IMG/VR virus record: IMGVR_UViG_3300029448_000418
Span: 1 to 24,647 of that record
Length of the DNA stretch: 24,647 nt
Strand: one strand, 5' to 3'
Source: a virus
Below are positions 24,462-24,647 of the stretch, piece after piece (position 1 is the stretch's first letter; every line of letters starts with the position of its first letter). Both the position numbers and the translations under genes were made by a program. The notes below the pieces were generated by a model. It did no database searches and had not been told where the DNA came from. It was given only the letters and a program-made list of their open reading frames with translations.

Positions 24462-24647
24462 TATGCAAACTCTTCTGACAAGGACAAGTAGGATACCATC
24501 TTAGGTTCTCTTGCCTGTGACTTTACAGCAGGGCGTTCTGTTATATTCCAACAGTCTTGTCTGTAGGAACAGAACCTACACCCACTGTTTAAAACAGTGT
24601 TACCTGTAGGCTTACCTCTAAAGTATTCAGCCACTGGCTCAAAGCAC
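24461..24647 (-). CDS. PD-(D/E)XK exonuclease, C-terminal part (5' end outside window)
   Basis: The frame opens at the window edge and reads 61 residues to a TAG: 'CFEPVAEYFRGKPTGNTVLN', 'SGCRFCSYRQDCW', then a variable tail ending 'SLSEEFA'. The Cys-x2-Cys-x5-Cys-Trp cluster (C23, C26, C32) is the C-terminal iron-sulfur-type motif of RecB/AddB/Cas4-like PD-(D/E)XK nucleases; a further cysteine needed for a [4Fe-4S] cluster would lie in the missing part. Phage versions of this nuclease digest DNA next to endonuclease I, and the stop codon overlaps the GTG of that gene. The catalytic core is not in this window. Confidence 0.75.
   Translation of the reverse strand, partial: CFEPVAEYFRGKPTGNTVLNSGCRFCSYRQDCWNITERPAVKSQAREPKMVSYLSLSEEFA

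Noticed and set aside
24461-24647. Cas4 CRISPR protein
   Set aside because: The cysteine cluster is shared with many PD-(D/E)XK nucleases and there is no Cas context; a phage exonuclease is more likely.

Overview
The window looks like part of the genome of a short-tailed (podovirus-like) lytic phage. It is visibly AT-rich, densely packed with overlapping genes, and its proteins are of types I associate with marine phages of SAR11, SAR116, Roseobacter-clade and cyanobacterial hosts. Pointers to this are the T7-like endonuclease I, a compact B12-dependent ribonucleotide reductase, a MazG-type pyrophosphatase, a DUF3310 protein, TAAELN-repeat tail fibres and GNATDFGDL propeller repeats. The host cannot be read from the sequence. 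Resemblance to HMO-2011-type phages is possible but only a guess from gene content.

Layout. (1) 1-11636, plus strand: virion shell and tail. It holds the C-terminal end of the major capsid protein, a small capsid-associated protein, a strong hairpin (965-992), an adaptor/tail-tube-A-like protein, a large nozzle/stabilisation-like protein, a repeat-rich tail fibre, a small fibre-associated protein, three tandem paralogous adhesin-like proteins (each with six kelch-like repeats), a small hypothetical protein and a ParB-like protein. (2) 11644-11699: a textbook sigma-70-type promoter inside an inverted repeat. (3) 11716-20690, plus strand: a coiled-coil protein, two small membrane proteins (the first apparently starting at an AUC codon), then five genes ending in a 1201-residue protein. 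These look like internal or ejection proteins and their accessories. (4) 20683-24647, minus strand: a tightly coupled nucleotide and DNA metabolism operon, read right to left. It holds a PD-(D/E)XK exonuclease end, endonuclease I, a hypothetical protein, a DUF3310 protein, a 52-residue protein, a class II ribonucleotide reductase, an Rmf/CrpP-like small protein and a MazG-like protein. The two transcription units converge and overlap by 8 bases at 20683-20690.

How it fits together. The minus-strand operon would process host DNA (exonuclease, junction resolvase), turn ribonucleotides into deoxyribonucleotides and adjust nucleotide pools. The plus-strand genes build the capsid, the tail and its receptor-binding apparatus, and the proteins ejected ahead of the genome. 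No terminase, portal, polymerase, endolysin, tRNA, CRISPR array or insertion sequence was recognised in this window. No stretch longer than 300 bases lacks a gene.
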